Origin: Bacteroidales bacterium
GTDB lineage: Bacteria; Bacteroidota; Bacteroidia; Bacteroidales; Dysgonomonadaceae
Assembly: GCA_012518155.1 (NCBI GenBank)
Contig: JAAYTC010000073.1
Coordinates: 1-14,131 of the forward strand
DNA: 14,131 bases
Direction of reading: 5' to 3'
Each line of letters begins with the position of its first letter. Position 1 is the first letter of the stretch. A program made the position numbers and the translations under genes. A model generated the notes under the pieces. The model was not told the origin of the DNA, made no database searches, and worked only from the letters and a program-made list of their open reading frames with translations. Positions 7,401 through 14,131 of this stretch are shown in pieces.

Positions 7401-8471
7401 CCCCTCTACCGGGTAAAACAATTCAAACTGATTGTATTGGTTGGAGTAATAATCCACCCCGCCAAAAAACGAACCAATCCAAATGCCCCCCTCTCTATCT
7501 TTATAAATGGAGTAAATCGCGTTGTCGGAGAGGGAATAGGGCACCGTTCTATTGTGGCGAACATTCTCTGCTTTTCCCGTCTCCGTGTTGTAAATATAGA
7601 GCCCCGACTCGCTACCAATCCAAATTGTTTTGGGGTCCATCCTTGCAAGACATCGCGCGAATACGGGTTGTCCGTCCTCATCCTCCGACAGTAATAGGCG
7701 ATGTGTGCCATTCACTGTATTCACACTCACCAGCCCTTTCGTGGATGACGCGATAAGCAATTGATTGTATTCATCCGCGATGATGTTCCACACCTCTCCG
7801 GTATTGTAAAACAGGTCCGGGTCATCCACCAGTTGAAACTCCGAAACCACGCCTGTTTTTTTATTGATCCGAATTAAAGGAAGGTTGTAGGGAAGGGCCC
7901 ATATATCCCCCTCTTTTCCGACGCACAAACTCACCATCATCATGCCCTCCGGAGCCTGAGGTACGCTATAGTTCTTTAGCACTCGTTCGTTCACATCGTA
8001 TTGAAAAACACCTTTTTCCTCGACCGAAATCCAGATATCTCCCTCCTCATCCACCAGCATATCGCTTACCACTCCTTCAATTGATTTACCATCGCGAGTA
8101 GCCAACTCAAAGCGGTTGAACTCCTCATTACGCGGATCGTAAATATAAATCCCGTCGTCCGTTCCCACCCAGAGCAAGCCTTGTTTATCCTGAATTATGC
8201 GGTGAAAAACGTTATCCCGCAAGTTCTCCCCGGGTGAAAACCGGTACACCTTAAAGGTAGCTCCATCGAACCGGTTCAAGCCATCTTTCGTGCCAAACCA
8301 CATGAAGCCAAGGTTATCCTGAAAGATCGCGTGCACCGTATTTTGCGATAACCCGTTGTTGATGTTGTAATGCTTGAATGAATAATTCGATAAACACAAC
8401 ACGATCGGGCTGTTCAAAAGTAAAAGGATGAACAACAACAAAACGAATCGATTCTGATATTTTCGGTTCAT
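4449..8471 (-). CDS. Hybrid two-component system sensor-regulator (HTCS)
   Basis: This 1340-residue protein joins sensor, kinase and transcription factor in one chain. After a signal/transmembrane segment (about 8-28) come two-propeller type periplasmic repeats with WxG-like blade motifs (W58, W101, W147, W191, W284, W331, W378, W421, W468, W508, W556, W600), then a Y_Y_Y domain (about 715-782) and a transmembrane helix (about 788-810). The kinase has phospho-acceptor His846 in NVAHEIRTP, N-box Asn959/Asn963 and G-box NGTGIGLAL (1021-1029). The receiver (about 1087-1205) has acidic Asp1093-1095, phospho-acceptor Asp1136 in CDIMMP, Thr1166 and Lys1188. A C-terminal AraC-type DNA-binding domain spans about 1235-1335. 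Proteins of this type bind an oligosaccharide in the periplasm and activate their own PUL. The H-box has Pro853 where Thr or Ser is usual. The gene lies between enzyme genes in the same direction. Confidence 0.97.
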   Translation of the reverse strand: MNRKYQNRFVLLLFILLLLNSPIVLCLSNYSFKHYNINNGLSQNTVHAIFQDNLGFMWFGTKDGLNRFDGATFKVYRFSPGENLRDNVFHRIIQDKQGLLWVGTDDGIYIYDPRNEEFNRFELATRDGKSIEGVVSDMLVDEEGDIWISVEEKGVFQYDVNERVLKNYSVPQAPEGMMMVSLCVGKEGDIWALPYNLPLIRINKKTGVVSEFQLVDDPDLFYNTGEVWNIIADEYNQLLIASSTKGLVSVNTVNGTHRLLLSEDEDGQPVFARCLARMDPKTIWIGSESGLYIYNTETGKAENVRHNRTVPYSLSDNAIYSIYKDREGGIWIGSFFGGVDYYSNQYNQFELFYPVEGMNRMKGSRVREFCEAPDGKIWIGTEDNGLNLFDPKRNKFLPLPEALQSLYTNIHALYMDGEYLWIGTFSKGLHRFNLTTREWVTYTRSDDPNSISHNSTFAIHKDRQNTLWIGNLSGLNTFNYAENNFTRIKKFQGIYIQDIFEDTDGKIWVATFTKGLYRYDPVTATWKVFLYDPSSDRNTLYSKITSIYEDRGRRLWVATEGGGFYLFDKKEEEFTHINSSNGLPNDVVYQIQEDDDKNLWLSTNSGLVRYTPTTGAFRNYTVENGLKTNQFNYQSSYKEADGTLYFGSIDGFVRFNPSSLKEPEQELSVVFTELFVNNELVSPTNEKALLEQSILFTDGLDLPYNRNSFRLGYAVLNYSNRSDYRISYKLSGFDKEWIRSESNNDIIYSNLKPGRYTLSLRLQNGATDSEGKSLKTLAIHVRPPFWLSGWAYFLYTVLILLAVVGLIRFLHYRGQRIQKEKMRLFEQQKERELYRSKIDFFTNVAHEIRTPLPLIKAPLDHVLITEEVSEGVKENLQIMSKNTDRLLNLTNQLLDFQKTESDAYLLNLEPENVSKLIRETYLRFTPFAKQKKLLFELSLPEDDLLVQVDKEAFLKIISNLINNGIRYCDSYVRLNAYIDSGHPTTFHLYIENDGEKIPDKYKEEIFKPFVHLDKERDRAKNGTGIGLALSRSLAELHKGKIELEASDDSILFHLSIPVGNITAMVATLPDKQEKDTPEEFAGKPSRPTILLVDDDRELLHFEKKFLSPHYHVLTAENGVEALEVLRASSVNLVVCDIMMPKMDGFEFTGRVKSDIEFSHIPVILLTAKVNVEAKVQGYETGADGYIDKPFSLEVLMAQIASLLQNREKLRETFLKHPYIGANSMAHTKSDEEFIRKLHTIVLDNLDNSEFIVEDIAEHFNMSRASFYRKIKGVLNLSPNEYIRVERLKKAALLLKEKTYKVNEVCYMVGFNSPSYFSKCFQQQFGVLPKDFEQKNHHLSS

Positions 8472-8554
8472 ACGATAGAGTAAACGGGCTGGATATGGCT
8501 GATCTATTCTAAAAGATGATGTACTATTACGAATGCAAGATAAACAATTTCTTG
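8472..8554 (-). other. Short intergenic region upstream of the HTCS gene
   Basis: This 83-nt gap separates the GH43 stop from the HTCS start and is the second largest gap in the locus. It is AT-rich near the GH43 end and could hold a separate regulator promoter, which is common for constitutively expressed HTCS genes. The best candidate, TATCTTGC on the minus strand, is a poor match to TAnnTTTG and lacks a TTTG element at the right spacing. I see no stem-loop strong enough to be a terminator. Confidence 0.3.
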
Positions 8555-9508
8555 TTATTTATCTAAAACCGGGATCTCGTATTCCTGCTCGATATACAGT
8601 TTATCCACTTCCCCATCCGGTTTAAATCCTAACCTCCCGATATACATCTTTCGGGGATGGATATTGGTTTCGTCGTGATGCGCGTGAAACACGATGCGTA
8701 AATCACCGTCCTTATCCCAGAAAAGCGAACTATGCCCTACTCCCACCAGGTTGCCCGGTTTCTGAAGCAAGGGGTTATCGTTGTATTTTGTCCATTCGCC
8801 CATGATATCGGTAGCGGTCGCGCAACCAATCCCATAGAATTGGCTCTCGTAACTATTCGCGGAATAGGTCATGTAGTAGACTCCTTCGTGTTTAATCACG
8901 AACGCCCCCTCGTTTACCCGTGGCCATACCTCTTCCCACTCCTGTGAAACGTGAATGCAAGGGTGCAGCGTTTCGGTTTTGAGTGTCATCAAATCCTCTT
9001 CCAGTTCCGCCACCCAAATATTCAATCCATCATTAAACCGGTCAAAGAAAAGGTAAGGAGTCCCATCTTCATCAATAAAGAGCGAGTTATCGATGGTCTT
9101 TTCCCCTTCCAGCATTGGCTTTTGCACCTCTTGCTTGAAGGGCCCTAACGGCGAATCGGATGTAGCCACGCACATATGTTCATCGGCCGAATAATACATA
9201 TAAAACCGGTCGTTCACGTGATATATCTCGGGGGCCCAAAACCATCTATCGCCGTACGAGTTATCTTTGTGCAACGCGAGTTCGGGTGCCCTTTGCCACT
9301 CTTTCAGGTTATCGGACGTATACACTTCGATGCCGTGCTCCGAATTGGTGCCATACGCGTAATAAACATCGTTGTGCAACAATATAAACGGGTCGGCCAA
9401 CGAAATGGGCGTAGTACTTGGGATTGGCTCATCTGTTTTCTCACTCTCTTTACAAGACAGTGTTATAATAGAAATGCTTATAAAAAGTAAATGCACGTAT
9501 CTTTTCAT
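8555..9508 (-). CDS. GH43 family lipoprotein hydrolase, specificity unresolved
   Basis: The 317-residue product has a lipoprotein signal peptide (lipobox TLSC, Cys19) followed by acidic KESEKTDE, a composition compatible with export of lipoproteins to the cell surface. It is a single GH43 five-bladed propeller. The catalytic residues can be placed: general base Asp39 in LADPFILL, pKa modulator Asp140 in TIDNSLF and general acid Glu200 in RVNEGAF. Other marks are WFWAPEIY (89-96), YMYYSADEH (103-111), VGHSSLF (257-263) and the His-rich FHAHHDE (274-280). It has no C-terminal beta-sandwich domain, unlike many xylosidase-type GH43 proteins. The sequence differs clearly from the arabinanase-like GH43 at 379-1455, so the two probably act on different bonds. 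It follows susD after a 55-nt gap containing a stem-loop. Likely activities are exo-acting alpha-L-arabinofuranosidase, beta-xylosidase or galactosidase; I cannot choose. Confidence 0.88.
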   Translation of the reverse strand: MKRYVHLLFISISIITLSCKESEKTDEPIPSTTPISLADPFILLHNDVYYAYGTNSEHGIEVYTSDNLKEWQRAPELALHKDNSYGDRWFWAPEIYHVNDRFYMYYSADEHMCVATSDSPLGPFKQEVQKPMLEGEKTIDNSLFIDEDGTPYLFFDRFNDGLNIWVAELEEDLMTLKTETLHPCIHVSQEWEEVWPRVNEGAFVIKHEGVYYMTYSANSYESQFYGIGCATATDIMGEWTKYNDNPLLQKPGNLVGVGHSSLFWDKDGDLRIVFHAHHDETNIHPRKMYIGRLGFKPDGEVDKLYIEQEYEIPVLDK

Positions 9509-9523
9509 CCTATTAAAATTTTA

Positions 9524-9553
9524 ATCCTTCCCGGAGTAATGCCCGGGAAGGAT
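9524..9553 (-). terminator. Perfect 11-bp stem-loop after susD, partial terminator or mRNA-stabilising hairpin
   Basis: Arms 9524-9534 (ATCCTTCCCGG on the plus strand) and 9543-9553 (CCGGGAAGGAT) are exact inverted repeats with an 8-nt loop. On the transcribed minus strand the stem starts 11 nt after the SusD stop codon and is followed by TTAAAATTTTAATAGG, then the ATG of the GH43 gene. The downstream tract is AT-rich but not a clean U-run, so complete termination seems unlikely. A role in lowering read-through into the enzymes, or in protecting the susCD part of a processed transcript, fits the higher expression known for Sus transport genes compared with the enzymes that follow them. Confidence 0.6.
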
Positions 9554-9563
9554 AGTTATAAAA

Positions 9564-11129
9564 TTAGTAATTGGGGTTTTGCGTGATATTGGGATTATTA
9601 TCCACTTCACTCGATGGGATCGGCAAACGGCTATGGCGACCGATTACAAAGTTATTAAAATCGGGATCCCTCGCTTTCAGCTCATCGATACCCGCTTGAT
9701 TGTCGAGCAATCCCCACCGTTTAATATCTGCCCACCGGCTCCCTTCGGTAGCCAGTTCCAGGGCTCTTTCCATCTGCAATCGTTTCAAGAAAGCATCGTT
9801 GTTCGAAGCAGCGGTCGGGTGATTCACGGCCAACGCCGGTAAGTTCACTCTCGCCCTTACCCTGTCGACTTGCGCCACGGCATCCGCGAGAGAGCCTCCC
9901 GATTCGACGATGCTCTCCGCGTACATCAGCAGTACATCAGCAAAACGGATCAACCTCACGTTGGTGGGATTATGGTAATCATCAAAATCACGGAAATGCT
10001 CCGAACTGTATTTCCGATAAAATACACGTCCCTCCCAGTTGTCTCTGCCCCACGTGTCCGCGTTGCTCACCTCGCGATAAATCCTCTCGTTGTCCGGGAA
10101 GTCGATATGCTGTTGACTATAGAAAGCGGTGTATTTCAAACGGATATCGTACCCGTCGTCCAAGTCCCTTTCTTTCTTGAATTCATCCACCAGCCAAGGG
10201 CGTATTTCCCCGTCCGTCCACCCAATTCCGGGAGGCGCGAAAAACTGTCCCCTATTTAATCCCAGGTTTGGGTTCACGTCGAAGTCGCCATCCCCCGCGG
10301 GTGCTTTGTTGACATCCGAGTACTGAATTTCAAAAACCGATTCGATATTGTTTTCCGTATCGCTCTTGAAGTTATCCTCGTAGTTGGGAGTGAGGTCGTA
10401 ATAATTACTTCCGGCACCCTCCACCAACCAATTCAGATCGGCTCTCGCCTCGTCCCACTGGTGCAATTGCATATGGCACTTCGCCCGTAATGCCAGCGCG
10501 GCCCCTTTGGTTGCTCGTCCTTGATTGGCATTATCCCATTCCTCGGGCAACAATCTATCGGCTTCCGTCAAATCGCTGATCGCTTGCTGGTAAACGGCCG
10601 TTCCGGGATTGCCTTCTGGCTGCATACCCGGGGTAGACGGTTCCAACACAATCGCTAAACTATTGTTTTCACCTCCCCACAGCAGCGCGAGATTATAGTA
10701 ATAGAGCCCTCTCAAGAAATAAGCTTGTCCCAGGATTCTATTTTTTGCATTCTCATCGGCAAATTCAATGTCAGGAACGTGATACAGCACTTGGTTGGCC
10801 CTGAATATCGCTTCGTAGCAATCGCGATAGGTCCATCCATTTCCTTCCCAGAAATTGTAGTTGTTATACCTGAAATCGGTCCACTCCTTAAGTTCGGCCC
10901 AAGGGCTTTGGCTGAAGCCCTCATCCGAAGTAAGATCCAGTCGGAACCACAACCAGCGACTGTATGTCCCGGGTTTATAAAACATGTTGTACACGGCGTT
11001 GATGCCATATTGCGCGTCCGTTTCTGTTTTCCAGAAAGTGGCGGTAGTGATGGTATTCGGGTTATCCACGTTTACATCGCACGCGTTAAACAAGAATAGC
11101 GCGAATAATATATAGATGATTTTTTTCAT
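9564..11129 (-). CDS. SusD/RagB family glycan-binding outer-membrane lipoprotein
   Basis: The 521-residue product has a lipoprotein signal peptide (lipobox FNAC, Cys17) and the layout of SusD-like proteins. The N-terminal part contains FWKTETDAQYGINAVYNMF (32-50) and TPR-like helices including ILGQAYFLRGLYYYNLALLW (132-151). The C-terminal half has LIRFADVLLMYAE, and the protein ends in LPIPSSEVDNNPNITQNPNY (502-521), a hallmark of the family. Such proteins sit on the cell surface as a lid over the partner SusC barrel and capture glycan chains. Many surface aromatics (WLWFR, NFWEGNGWTYRD) could form the sugar platform, but binding specificity cannot be read from sequence. The start ATG is 20 nt after the susC stop, so the pair is cotranscribed. 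The length is normal for the family and there is no sign of disruption. Confidence 0.97.
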   Translation of the reverse strand: MKKIIYILFALFLFNACDVNVDNPNTITTATFWKTETDAQYGINAVYNMFYKPGTYSRWLWFRLDLTSDEGFSQSPWAELKEWTDFRYNNYNFWEGNGWTYRDCYEAIFRANQVLYHVPDIEFADENAKNRILGQAYFLRGLYYYNLALLWGGENNSLAIVLEPSTPGMQPEGNPGTAVYQQAISDLTEADRLLPEEWDNANQGRATKGAALALRAKCHMQLHQWDEARADLNWLVEGAGSNYYDLTPNYEDNFKSDTENNIESVFEIQYSDVNKAPAGDGDFDVNPNLGLNRGQFFAPPGIGWTDGEIRPWLVDEFKKERDLDDGYDIRLKYTAFYSQQHIDFPDNERIYREVSNADTWGRDNWEGRVFYRKYSSEHFRDFDDYHNPTNVRLIRFADVLLMYAESIVESGGSLADAVAQVDRVRARVNLPALAVNHPTAASNNDAFLKRLQMERALELATEGSRWADIKRWGLLDNQAGIDELKARDPDFNNFVIGRHSRLPIPSSEVDNNPNITQNPNY

Positions 11130-11149
11130 TGTAATAATTTTTCTGAGGG

Positions 11150-14131
11150 TTAGAATGTTATTTGCGCTCCAAATGTCACCCCGTACGGATTAGGGTATGC
11201 CCCTCCGTCGTAGCTCCTATCCCATATATTGGCATTGAGGAACTCGGGGTCTAATCCCGTGTAAGAAGTGAGCGTGATTAAATTTTGAGCGTTTACATAC
11301 ACGCGAATAGTTTCAAACGTGCTCCCAAGTAGCGTTTCCGGCAGGTTATATCCCAATGCCATCTGTTTTACTTTCAGGTAGCTGCCATTTTCCAGCCAGC
11401 GATCCTGATCTCCTCTCACGTTCCGCGAATCGGCGTAAATGGGTCGTGGATCCTTGGCGTTCGGGTTATCCTGTGTCCAAGGATCATAACTTGCGCGATA
11501 GTTCGAGTTGTCATCAAACCGGTCGAACGCGCTACGTGGCCCGTTGAACGATTTGTGACCGAACGCCCCGCCCAGTTGCACTTGCAGGTCGAAATTCTTA
11601 TAGTCGAGTCCAAGATTCATACCCAAGTGAAACTTAGGGATAGTAGAACCCAAGTGTTGACGGTCTTGATCGGTTATCGTTACATCGTCGTTCGCGTCAA
11701 TAAACCTCACGTCGCCGGGCCGTGCATCAGGCTGAATAATTTTCCCTTCGCTGTTCGTGTGCGCCAGCACCTCTTCTTGTGTACGGAACAACCCGTCGGT
11801 TTTAATTAAATACCATTCGCCAATCGGTTCCCCTGGCAACGATTTGGTGTTCCATTGAGTAAACTGCTTCAAGTTATAGGCAATCTCTTTGATCTTATTC
11901 TTTAAGAAGGAACCATTCACGTTCACGCTGTATCCAAAATCGGGAGTCACCCTGTCCCGCCAAGTAGCAGACAGCTCAAGGCCGGTATTCTGCAGCGTAA
12001 CCGCGTTTACAAACGGGTTGCCCCCGTTATTTCCCGTCACCATCAATATCTGCATGGGTGCCAACACGTCTCTCGTCTCTTTCAGGAAGTAATCCAGCGA
12101 AAGTTCCAATCGATTGTTTAACAACACAGCGTCAAATCCGGCATTCAGTTGACTCAGCTTCTCCCATCGCAGGTCGTTGTTCGCGAGCCGAATTTGGGTC
12201 ATACCCGTGTGCACGTTTTGGTCCACACCGAATATAGCCTGCGGGAAGGTAGTAATAAAGGACACCCAGTCCCACACGCCAATATTTGAGTTTCCCAGTA
12301 CCCCGTAATTGGCTCTTACCTTCAGGTCGTTGATCCAAGAAGAGTCAAAAAAATCTTCCTCGCTAATCCTCCACCCCGCCGATAAGGAAGGGAAATAGCC
12401 CACCCTATTCTCGGGGGAGAACTTCGACGATTCATCGCGCCGAATCGTGAAACTAAACAGGTACCTTTGGTCCAAATTGTAGTTGATACGACCGAATAGC
12501 GAGTAAAGCTTTTGCAAGTCCCGGTAATTCCCTGTTCTGGGATTCGATAAAGCCGCGTCCAGCGTGTCAAAATAGTGACCATCGCTGGTCATCAACACAT
12601 CGTTCTTGGTGCCCCACACCTGCTCATACGTGGAGGTTTGGTAACTCATCCCGATCACAGACGAGATCTCGTGCCTGCCGAACGTTTTGTTGTACTCCAG
12701 CGTATTATCAAAAATCAATTCCTGGTACTGAGCCTGGTTCTTGTTCAGCGAGGAAGGATCGAATGGTTGGTTATAAGTCCAATACCCTAGTTTCCGTAAA
12801 AAAGAGTGCTGATCGTTGCTGAAGTTAAATCCCAGGTTAAACCTGTATTTCAATGCTTGCATCAATTCCAGTTCGGTAAAAACATTTCCCCGGACGCGCA
12901 AATTGCTATTTTGCGTATCCTCGAAATCTTCTTTCGCGAATGGATTCGTTCCAAAGGTAACATCCCTGCTTCCATCGCCATACCCATAACCACCTCTTGC
13001 TTCATTGTTCGGGTCGTATATAGGAATGGTAGGCAGCATCCGGTACACGTCAATAATGGGATTAGTATTCAGTTCTTCCACCGCGAAATGACTCAACGCT
13101 ATGTTCTCTCCAATCCGAAAGGTAACATGTTCCCCGAAGTCACGTGATGCCGAGGTATTCGACCGCAGGGTGAAACGCTCGCTCTGTGTACCTATCGTGG
13201 TACCCGAGTTGTGTTGATAGTTGCCCGATATAAAGTAGCGGCTCTCGTTGGTACCTCCAGAGAAAGAGACGTTATGGTCCTGCACGACCCCTGTTTTGAA
13301 CACCTCATTTTGCCAATCGGTATTCCCGTCGAAGTGATTAGCAGCCGGTCTTCCCGCGTTAGCAAACGCCAGATCGTTCAGCTCAATCCACCGGTCACGC
13401 CCCGTGAGGTCGTACTTAGGCAACCATTGCAGGGTGGCTCGAGAAGAGACATCAATCTTCATCTTCCCCGCCTGTCCCTGTTTAGTAGTAATAATAATTA
13501 CCCCATTACCGGCTCTTGACCCATAAATGGCCGCGGCAGAAGCATCTTTTAATACCTGAATGCTTTCAATGTCATTAAAATTGAAATCCCGGTTTGCTCC
13601 GGAGATAACCCCATCGACCACATACAGTGGGGTACTATTCCCGAATGTTCCCGTACCGCGAATTTCCACTTTTCCTTCCCTGCCCGGGGCACCGGCAGTC
13701 CGTACGGTAACCCCCGGAAGCGTACCCAGCGCATCACCTACCGTACCAGTTACGATCGTATTTTTCATTTCATCGGGATTAAAGACGGAAACGGCTCCTG
13801 TTAAGTCTGCCTTTCGAATCGTTTGATAACCGATGACTACTAGTTCTTCCAGTATTTCGGTATCTTCCAATAGGGTGATATTTATGGATGTTCTTCCATT
13901 AATGGAAACAGCCTGCGTTGTCATTCCCACGTAAGACACTTCCAGCGTGGTATTTGGATTGACATTTGTCAACGTGAATTTTCCATCCATATCCGTAACA
14001 GTACCCACTGACGTACCTTGAATCTGAAGGGTCACTCCCACAAGTGGTTCCCCGTTAACATCATACACGTTCCCGCTCACCGTTATGTTTTGAGCGAAAG
14101 CACATAAGGGAAATAGCCACACGAAAGCGGG
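11150..14131 (-). CDS. SusC/RagA family TonB-dependent outer-membrane transporter, 5' end cut by window
   Basis: The open frame runs from the window edge to a TAA at 11150-11152, giving 993 visible residues. The GTG at 14122 is not the real start: the frame stays open upstream (PAFVWLFPLCAFAQ), which is the hydrophobic part of a signal peptide whose N-terminus lies outside. After the peptide come a carboxypeptidase-regulatory-like domain (SGNVYDVNGEPLVGV, about residues 18-90 of the visible chain), a TonB-box-like EELVVIGY, a plug (about 105-220, with GVTVRTAGAPGREGKVEIRG and LKDASAAAIYGSRAGNG) and a 22-strand type beta barrel ending in Phe (GAQITF), a usual outer-membrane barrel signal. No STN domain precedes it, so sigma/anti-sigma regulation is not suggested; the HTCS is the likely regulator. 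It imports oligosaccharides with the SusD partner 20 nt downstream. The main PUL promoter should lie beyond the right edge. Confidence 0.97.
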   Translation of the reverse strand, partial: PAFVWLFPLCAFAQNITVSGNVYDVNGEPLVGVTLQIQGTSVGTVTDMDGKFTLTNVNPNTTLEVSYVGMTTQAVSINGRTSINITLLEDTEILEELVVIGYQTIRKADLTGAVSVFNPDEMKNTIVTGTVGDALGTLPGVTVRTAGAPGREGKVEIRGTGTFGNSTPLYVVDGVISGANRDFNFNDIESIQVLKDASAAAIYGSRAGNGVIIITTKQGQAGKMKIDVSSRATLQWLPKYDLTGRDRWIELNDLAFANAGRPAANHFDGNTDWQNEVFKTGVVQDHNVSFSGGTNESRYFISGNYQHNSGTTIGTQSERFTLRSNTSASRDFGEHVTFRIGENIALSHFAVEELNTNPIIDVYRMLPTIPIYDPNNEARGGYGYGDGSRDVTFGTNPFAKEDFEDTQNSNLRVRGNVFTELELMQALKYRFNLGFNFSNDQHSFLRKLGYWTYNQPFDPSSLNKNQAQYQELIFDNTLEYNKTFGRHEISSVIGMSYQTSTYEQVWGTKNDVLMTSDGHYFDTLDAALSNPRTGNYRDLQKLYSLFGRINYNLDQRYLFSFTIRRDESSKFSPENRVGYFPSLSAGWRISEEDFFDSSWINDLKVRANYGVLGNSNIGVWDWVSFITTFPQAIFGVDQNVHTGMTQIRLANNDLRWEKLSQLNAGFDAVLLNNRLELSLDYFLKETRDVLAPMQILMVTGNNGGNPFVNAVTLQNTGLELSATWRDRVTPDFGYSVNVNGSFLKNKIKEIAYNLKQFTQWNTKSLPGEPIGEWYLIKTDGLFRTQEEVLAHTNSEGKIIQPDARPGDVRFIDANDDVTITDQDRQHLGSTIPKFHLGMNLGLDYKNFDLQVQLGGAFGHKSFNGPRSAFDRFDDNSNYRASYDPWTQDNPNAKDPRPIYADSRNVRGDQDRWLENGSYLKVKQMALGYNLPETLLGSTFETIRVYVNAQNLITLTSYTGLDPEFLNANIWDRSYDGGAYPNPYGVTFGAQITF

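Noticed and set aside
6500..8400. Repeats in the HTCS 5' half as a DNA repeat array.
   Set aside because: The periodicity is at protein level (WxG propeller blades of about 40-50 residues) with divergent DNA, not a tandem nucleotide repeat.
8472..8554. TATCTTGC on the minus strand as an HTCS promoter.
   Set aside because: It deviates from TAnnTTTG at two positions and has no TTTG element at the right distance.
11150..14122. GTG at 14122 as the true start of the SusC gene.
   Set aside because: The frame is open to the window edge and the residues upstream continue a signal peptide; starting at 14122 would leave a truncated hydrophobic core without a basic N-region.

Overview
The window is a piece of a polysaccharide utilization locus (PUL) from a Bacteroidota chromosome, most likely order Bacteroidales. 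The evidence is a SusC/SusD pair, a one-protein hybrid two-component regulator (HTCS), many Bacteroidota-style lipoprotein signal peptides and A-rich leaders without strong Shine-Dalgarno sequences. I cannot name genus or species from sequence alone.

All eight genes lie on the minus strand, so transcription reads from high to low coordinates. In that order they are: susC-like TonB-dependent transporter (11150-14131, 5' end cut by the window); susD-like glycan-binding lipoprotein (9564-11129); a GH43 lipoprotein (8555-9508); the HTCS (4449-8471); a GH2 enzyme (2616-4427); a sialidase-fold, GH93-like lipoprotein (1468-2637); an endo-arabinanase-like GH43 lipoprotein (379-1455); and the first 76 codons of a lipoprotein aldose 1-epimerase (1-230, cut at the left edge). 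Gaps are short (20, 55, 83, 21, -22, 12 and 148 nt), and no stretch above 300 nt lacks a gene. I found no tRNA, rRNA, CRISPR array, insertion sequence or integrase.

The genes form a plausible pathway. SusD and surface lipoprotein enzymes capture and cut the glycan, SusC imports oligosaccharides, and periplasmic enzymes (the GH2 has a plain signal peptide) finish the digestion. The HTCS senses an oligosaccharide in the periplasm and activates the locus, and the epimerase interconverts anomers of the released sugar. The clearest substrate hints are the GH43 at 379-1455 (arabinanase-type motifs) and the GH93-like protein (GH93 is an exo-arabinanase family). I therefore infer an arabinan or arabinan-decorated pectin/arabinogalactan target. 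The specificity of the GH2 and of the other GH43 is not resolved by sequence reading.

Non-coding features worth attention are a perfect 11-bp stem-loop just after susD (9524-9553), and the 148-nt leader of the epimerase gene, which carries a match to the Bacteroidota -7 promoter element and a short repeated motif around CACGTG. Overall this is a well-formed glycan-degradation locus of known type. I do not see a wholly new class of system; the interest lies in enzyme specificity and local regulation.
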